This document shows positions 59,501 through 64,000 of a DNA stretch of 64,000 bases, in pieces (within the stretch, counting starts at the first letter, position 1; each line of letters opens with the position of its first letter). The DNA comes from Bugulina stolonifera. Its lineage: Eukaryota; Bryozoa; Gymnolaemata; Cheilostomatida; Bugulidae. Location of the stretch: positions 6,644,501-6,708,500 of the forward strand of contig OW285190.1 of the NCBI GenBank assembly GCA_935421135.1, in the 5' to 3' direction. The notes beneath the pieces are model-generated. The model saw only the letters and a list, made by a program, of their open reading frames with translations. It had not been told where the DNA came from and did not search any database. The translations under genes and the position numbers were made by a program.

Positions 59501-62500
59501 TCTACAAAAGTTGCTTATAATGGTCCAATTCATGTACAAAATGAATATCAATGGATTCTGAGAGGTCGGGCCTCTGTACATGGGTATAAAAGGCATTAAA
59601 AGACTTAGATATAATCATACAATCATATATAACAATATAAGAGTAAAGTACAAGCAGATATATACATGTATGCATGCAATAATGAGTGTCAGATGTAAGA
59701 TACGACTGGGCGTACCATTACAATACAATGTAACTATGCTGTAGTACTTCTGTAATTTTGTCTCTTTTCGTCTTTAAATTACGTTCAATTGACTTCTGTA
59801 ATTCTGTTGAAATATTTCAATAGACTTGTGTCACGCACTTTCATCAACGCTGAGAAAGCGCTGCAGATACTACCAGTGAAAAATAGGAATTATGGGGAAA
59901 GCCCAGTGCAAGTTGCCATAGCAGAGTTAGGTAAGTCTACATGCATGTTACATCACGGCACCATGAATTTGACAAAAAATAGTGAAACAAATTCGGAGTT
60001 GGAGAGAGGAGAGAGTTTTGGGACAAAGCACAAGTAACCTCTCCAAAATCTGTGAAAAATACTTCTAGTAAATATTTGATAAAAATGAATTAACTGAAGT
60101 TGTATACACCTACATACGTATGTATTATAGAAGAAAACAAGTTATCAATTACCGTGTCTAAGTTAGTTTGTGCATATAAATGTAAATTTACCTGTAATAT
60201 TAAAAGGCTGTGATAAAACTCAAAAGCTTGCAAAGTTATTCATTTACTAATGCGCATGTACATATTGCAACCTGGTAAAATACTTTTTTTCCTTATTTCT
60301 CATTAAACAAATGATAATCTATAAACGCTTGTATAATGCATAATGTGATGTTGTGTGGCTCTTCTTCAAGTTTTGTCTAAAGCAGTAACTAATAGCATCG
60401 TGGTATTCAGTGTGCAATGTAGGCAAGAAGACAGAGCTCCACAATCATCACACCAATTTCCCAACAGCTGATTGAGGTTTCAATATTTACACAAGCCTCC
60501 TGTCACAAACCTCTAAAACGAACTTCTAGCTGCTATCTCACATCGTTCCATAACGAATCAACCAAAACGACAGATTATGTTTTAAAGAATTTGGTGGATA
60601 CCCTTGCAGCATAACTCTCGCCAATATGTCAAAATCTAATTCTAAAATTTCAGTTGCAACTGCATGACTGCCACAGAATTTGGGAGGGGCAATAATTGAG
60701 CTTCAACTAAATATCAATTTACCAACGGTCGACTTTCACCGATTCGCAAATCCAGGTGTGATAGAGCAAACTAGAGCCACTATTAGTGCAACTCGTCAGC
60801 CTCGTCAATAGTCTAAAATGTATCTTACAGCTAAACTGATGATGTCGCAGTACCTTGATGCCTTCAGTGTAATTGGACATGAGAGACATCGAGAGATCAC
60901 TGCTATCTTATCAACCAAGACGTCTGAAGCTCAAGCTAAAATTGGACATATGAACATACTGTTAGGTTGGCTAATTGATGGCAGCAGAGACCTTAGTTGG
61001 GACAGAATTATATTGGTAATCAACTCATTGCTTATAGCATCTAGTAACACTTCGAAAAACCACATGTTTTTGTGTTGTTTGGAAAATATTACCGCACTGA
61101 TATTTATCCATAGTTCTACCAAGTTGTTTGTTTGTTAACATAGTTGTATTGTCGATATTTTTTTTGTGGAGTTACCACCCAATGCTGAGCTATGTACGTG
61201 CATACACACATACATACATACATACGCACAATGTACATGTACATGCACGTACATACATACATACAATGTCCATGTTTACGTATGTACAGTGTATATATTT
61301 TATTACTCACCTGCCTATGTACATGTGTATGCTCGTAGTTCTCTCTGTATGAATGTATGTCGGTATGCCGTCTGCCATATGTCCGTTAGTCCATGTGCCT
61401 TGTCTGTTGAGCGTTCTGTCTGCAGTCTGTCTGCACGTCTGTCTACCGTTTTGTTTACCCACTTCCTTTGCAGTTTTTATTTAGCTATCTGCACCATAGT
61501 GAACTTTTCCACATCTCTCCTCAGGCTATTTCATTTACGGAGGATGTGATTGTATCATGGCTATATAAAAACTTTTGGATTGGATTCAAGAGATTTTACA
61601 CCTTACTAGATGCATGTATCATGTTTATCCAAGACAACATGTATGAATGGATTAAATGCAAGGGTGGATGGGTAAGTTCACTCTAATACTTTGCACTACT
61701 CGACATGTTCTACTAGATACTACATTATACTACAAGATTATAGTTCTATTTTAGATACTCAATTAAGGATCTTTTACCGGCTATCAGTATAATATAAAAT
61801 TTGGGTGAACATGTACTGTACGCTGGAGGTGAACATTTTGCTCACCTCCAGCGAATATACTTTTACACATGTACATGTACATTTTAAGTGTAGTACTGCA
61901 CACTTTATATGCAAAATGCATTTCAGATTAAAGATTAACTGAATCTTTAGCTAAATGAAAGGTCACAGTCATGTCAGATTTATTTCCAACAATTTAATTT
62001 TCAACAATCTCAACAGTCTCACAATATTGTAGGAAAAATATATATTTAACAAGACGAATATTGCTAGACGCCCAGCACTAAAACTAAAATATTCTGCTGT
62101 ATTTCCACAGGCTAAACTTGCTGCAGATCCATTGTTAAAATTGAAGGCAAACAGATGCCTACATAATAAAATGCAATTTCTGTAACAAACAACACTAGCT
62201 ATAATGAGAGTGATAACCCCCACTGGTATCTGATATAGTAAACTATTCTGGTAAAATTGTTTCTATAGAACGCATTGATTGAAGACGCGAATCCTTTGTT
62301 CTTCAAAGAGACATATGACATCCCTGCCAGTAGTGTATATGATTGTGGGAGGCAACTTTCTCACAGGAGAAAACCAGCCAGAGAGATCCCAACGCCGTCA
62401 CCAAAAATAAGGCGCCGACAACCCAAGAGACAAGATAATGAAAATGAGAACTTTGATATCACTGTAGCTTATGTGAAATACAAGTATGGAATATTGCTTA

Positions 62501-63707
62501 CCATTAGTTCAATAACTGCCAGATTGTATCATACATGTAGTAGCATAATTTTAGTAATGTTGCACTTACCTGCACGTGTACATCTTGATTTTTATGAACA
62601 TAATAGTTATCAACCAATTGTTTGCTTTTAAAAAACTTGAACATGAAAATTTTCATAAGTTTTTTACAAATTACAATGTACTTGTTGTGCACACCTATTT
62701 ATATATGTGTCCACCTTGGTCCCCAAGGATTGGTGCATAGAAATTTATAAAGGCTCGGCTACTCGAGAAGTCGATCGTTCTATTTCAGCCTTCAGAGCCT
62801 CATCCTAGAGCAAGCCGTCGTTTGTTGGGGTCATCGGTGACCCTATTCATTTCAATCGCCCCTGCAACACATAATATACATGTAGAATATTTGCTTTTTA
62901 ACTACATGTTCACTATATGAACAGTAGCAAATGTCTTGAAACTTTAACTACTCTGTTTAAAGATTGAGAGTGCATCATGAGGTATACAATGAGCTAGGAG
63001 ATAACTTTTCCGCAATCATGAAAAAATTGACCTACCGAGAGACAGACTACCAAGATTCGCCTCTCATTCAGCATCTTCATGAACTAGGTAAAAGTCCAAC
63101 TGGCGGCACAATACTATTATTTTTATTCTTAAAGACGTTATGTTGCGTCACAACTCCTTCACAATGTTTTCTACCATGTACTTTTACACATAAATATTAC
63201 TCTATGCTAAAGCGACAATAAGACGGTTCAGGCCCTTATAGGATGTCGTTCCGCTACTCAACTTTGAAATAATGTTCACGGTAAAAAGAATGTTTCATAT
63301 TTCTATGAGCCAATCAATAAGTTGAAAGATTTTTAATGCAAGAACCTTCTCAACACTACTGAAATTTTTCAGAGCTCGTAGAAAGCATGCACACAACCAT
63401 GTGCAATGTTTAGAATCCTTTCTACTTTACATACTGATATAATAATACTCGGCAACACTGAAACAATTTTATTAGTGTCCCAACATTTATTTCGGCTGTT
63501 AACCAAAATTCAAATGTTTCAGCGTTCAAAGTGGTGCCATCATATTTGGATGATTACCAGGCTGTTACAGAGTTGTCCCAAGGGAAGATACAGTCAATTA
63601 CCAATCCAATGGTTGGCAAAGGGATTGCTTGGACGATGTACAACAAAATGTTTGTGACATACTTAATTCCAAACAATAGGGATATAACCTGGAGCAAAGT
63701 GCTCATG
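53587..63707 (+). CDS. Double Bcl-2-fold protein, gene B (7 exons seen, 3' end outside window)
   Basis: Exons: 53587-53681, 59824-59930, 60831-61015, 61525-61671, 62269-62483, 62963-63087, 63523-63707, giving 353 codons so far, in frame and open. Fold 1: BH4-like TYDVVAAYFRKR, BH3-position MMSQYLDAF, BH1 DLSWDRIIL, BH2 EWIKCKGGW. The linker exon has a basic stretch (PKIRRRQPKRQ) before the second BH4-like helix NFDITVAYVKY. Fold 2 starts with a segment containing YNELGDNFSAI, then VPSYLDDYQAV and BH1 DITWSKVLM. By analogy with gene A, a 147-base BH2 exon and a last exon should follow past 63707. Exon lengths 107, 147, 125 and 185 equal those of gene A, proving common descent. Intron 1 is 6.1 kb because of a 5.1-kb retroelement. 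Confidence 0.87.
53948..54032. repeat. Short tandem repeat in intron 1 of gene B
   Basis: Three units of about 27 bases, each built of ttatacacgtacgtgtgtgt and tacatgttg with small changes. Confidence 0.7.
54613..55275 (-). repeat. 3' LTR of the gag-only element
   Basis: 663 bp with an inverted TATATAAAG box on the element strand and an AATAAAG about 60 bases downstream. Related to the solo LTR at 45862. Confidence 0.93.
55429..58725 (-). CDS. Very long Gag-like protein with C2H2-type fingers
   Basis: 1098 residues, uninterrupted. Residues about 20-150 have the retrotransposon-gag pattern (FIEDFTAMAERCNW, EEIFSRLREQYGLS, LRDYAALIRRL). Residues about 205-365 hold five to six copies of a roughly 32-residue repeat around TDTSEPVPVDEPIPTE, two of them almost identical. 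A long Pro/Ser/Thr-rich region follows. At about 798-850 two finger-like motifs occur (CAKCGFSGTLKRLNIHIWQH, then CRCG..H..C) in place of the usual CCHC knuckles. The tail is Ser/Pro-rich. It is expected to form particles and bind RNA of the element. The domain content after gag matches nothing I recognise. Confidence 0.82.
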   Translation of the reverse strand: MDRIRNLLQQVMYQAEQDLKTLSYNGQEDVELFIEDFTAMAERCNWNDRARLIRLRAALHGPAQECGRPRSVEEIFSRLREQYGLSAREARWKLSTLEQPAHTSLRDYAALIRRLMATAFEGAPPASLEEWAVEKFCLSVHDRGLRWYYTWLQPDDMEEALETGTAFQSNKGGKANPPKPQEELPADLLRKALHTLLQKCQGTDDGPTDTLELVPVDEPIPTGAQQGEGGPPHIGRPQRPTDTSEPVPVDEPIPTEAKPKKSGPNHNGRPQRPTDTSEPVPVDEPIPTEAKPKKSGPNHNGRPLRPTDTSEPVLVEEPIPTKPKVKSSHSKQKTPRVTSPSHSRPTASPTPVTVDEPKPTRPTPGKKRPHSKPDTSEVTTDHPPRLKGRLICPAPSDQTLQGKPDLSSTQKDQQDLATSRPDTNQQLIPAQIQYAPTDDLSCVELPDTTVQVRGLRIDTEQTVLDQTGELPLNLSKNVQVSTARPEPEDAKCRVAEPQDIIPTTEIQSILPAVQVHKAKRSCTESSIAEQFQPKIQIAELSKSPKVDKKQSKATIAVFPRLFDESNKENVPEALPTIEPIAQPSASINTTAHRRVVLSRPALHRSTCIPTCGNSCTPRVTGEVNSSTRILSHSRADETATPSSMDHSNQPVFTAEGKQISVLPVRTESELEVQSTPVGLSGMNSLSLPTRHRPVGTEENSPEHSHRKEHELEGGGYTSDELCVVDASPLRKTLTPDGTPPPTPPPVTSTLKLATIKLHKLTDKLPIESSQHSGATKPWISTFTQQARDDLARRSQPNLKCAKCGFSGTLKRLNIHIWQHFARFYCRCGRSSVSRDALGHHFSRRSSICGKRLFLTDGPSYGALMEWWGVKDPPPFLPCRPTMDGQSGTNKPVYLPSSSSTRKRPPKRRHSPSPEQTPDSAPSDATSSSSSSPTTPAGPSLWRPPASTSAVSVGPPGRRGRLPSWKTRPAPRKSMPAPQSGPLYEGSPPKVSCAASCTASPTLLIELLQSRPTLEVSPHRSPYTPARDLLRATPDSPAVQSPPPASSVLTQPNATRPASPDPSFMQQLAELKPRIHYLASVNRWGTLYANTWNLSMLEK
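59041..59058 (-). other. Primer binding site for tRNA-Leu
   Basis: In element sense the site one base after the 5' LTR reads TGGTGGCAGCGGTGGGAT. It is complementary to the 3' end of animal tRNA-Leu(AAG) including CCA, as I know that tRNA (..ATCCCACCGCTGCCA plus CCA). Confidence 0.75.
59060..59722 (-). repeat. 5' LTR of the gag-only element
   Basis: 663 bp, almost identical to 54613-55275. Confidence 0.93.
59935..60830. other. Intron 2 of gene B, no further gene
   Basis: No exon or mobile element with recognisable ends was seen. Confidence 0.4.
61196..61290. repeat. Microsatellite-like catac/gtac tract in intron 3 of gene B
   Basis: Runs of (cata)n at 61203-61226 and 61250-61265 with palindromic gtacatgtacatg between them. 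Frames across it are spurious. Confidence 0.75.
61672..62268. other. Intron 4 of gene B
   Basis: Contains a short inverted pair around 61823-61852 (cgctggaggtgaac and gctcacctccagcg). Nothing else is recognised. Confidence 0.45.
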
Positions 63708-64000
63708 GTAAAGTATCACACATCTCAAAAATTGTACATGTAGCAACCTGAAATGAATACCATAAATTAATTCCGTCACTATGGTGTGAGAATGATGTTG
63801 TACTTGCTCTCTTATTGCAAGTATCACAGTGCAAAAATCACTTGCACAAAATATACTGATTAGAGTCATTTAAATACGCATTGTAATCAGTCTACAAACT
63901 TTATAATAGGTTCTAGATTTCAAACTGAATTATGTAGAATAAAAGATGTATCTTTACTATATGTGCATGTGTTGTTGGCAATATACATCTTGTAGTATTT
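63708..64000. other. Start of intron 7 of gene B, cut by the window end
   Basis: The donor GTAAAG follows 63707 directly. No further exon with BH2 features is found before 64000. Confidence 0.6.

Larger units (their letters stand above)
54613..59722 (-). mobile_element. Gag-only LTR retrotransposon in intron 1 of gene B
   Basis: Two 663-bp LTRs (54613-55275, 59060-59722), start TGTAATGGT, end ACCATTACA, flanked by a 4-bp duplication ATAC (54609-54612 and 59723-59726). The internal 3.8 kb holds one long frame and no protease, reverse transcriptase or integrase. A polypurine-like tract (GAGGGGGC in element sense) abuts the 3' LTR. I noted a single difference between the LTRs (tatcg against gatcg), so insertion was recent. 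It must borrow a polymerase from a partner element. Confidence 0.93.

Noticed and set aside
61474..61524. Earlier acceptor for the BH2 exon of gene B fold 1
   Set aside because: It would add 17 residues; the acceptor at 61523-61524 gives exactly 147 bases, as in the other two BH2 exons.
48028..63707. Death-domain or CARD reading of the exons ending in W-x-x-I-I
   Set aside because: The TW..LI-type end first suggested a death-fold, but the BH4-like start, spacing to WI-x3-GGW and the intron after GGW fit only the Bcl-2 fold.

Overview
The window is nuclear DNA of an invertebrate animal, most likely a sponge. This is inferred from the AT-rich composition, small genes broken by many short GT-AG introns, very frequent TACATGTA palindromes, a mix of LTR, hAT and mariner elements, and animal-only families (Bcl-2, CUB receptors). 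No rRNA, mitochondrial gene or tRNA gene was seen, so the species is not proven.

Layout. 1-7.9 kb: a two-exon gene for a small secreted peptide with six cysteines (1491-1946, TATA box at 1141), surrounded by old LTR pieces, duplicated non-coding blocks, a GC-rich patch and an 11-bp CpG-rich minisatellite. 7.9-28.6 kb: three copies of a C2H2 zinc-finger gene on + (7.9-10.9, 19.5-22.3 and 25.3-28.6 kb). Copy 1 is a pseudogene; copies 2 and 3 are open. Between copies 1 and 2 lie finger fragments, a heat-shock-element promoter-like block, relics of an LTR element and a short hAT element with an 8-bp target duplication. 30.2-34.6 kb: an intact Ty3/gypsy-like LTR retrotransposon on -, with 364-bp LTRs, gag and pol in a -1 frame relation, and a 5-bp target duplication. 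37.7-44.8 kb: a ten-exon gene for a single-pass receptor with signal peptide, two CUB domains, Ser/Thr-rich stalk, membrane span and a tyrosine-rich tail.

45.2 kb to the window end: the main discovery. Two neighbouring genes on + each encode two complete Bcl-2 folds in a row. Gene A (45231-52595, nine exons, 548 residues) is complete. Gene B (53587 to beyond 63707) has seven exons in the window and runs off the end. All four folds show a BH4-like first helix, a BH3-position helix, a BH1 motif (xW[E/D/S][K/R]) and a BH2 motif (WI-x3-G-G/H-W). Exon lengths and phases repeat from domain to domain and from gene to gene (107 or 125, 185 or 188, 147), and an intron falls directly after the BH2 GGW in each fold whose BH2 exon is seen. 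Bcl-2 family proteins normally have one such fold.

Intron 1 of both Bcl-2-like genes has been hit by the same LTR family: a solo LTR in gene A and, in gene B, a young 5.1-kb element that encodes only a very long Gag (1098 residues) and no polymerase. All gene models here were built by reading splice sites and phases by eye; no similarity search was run.
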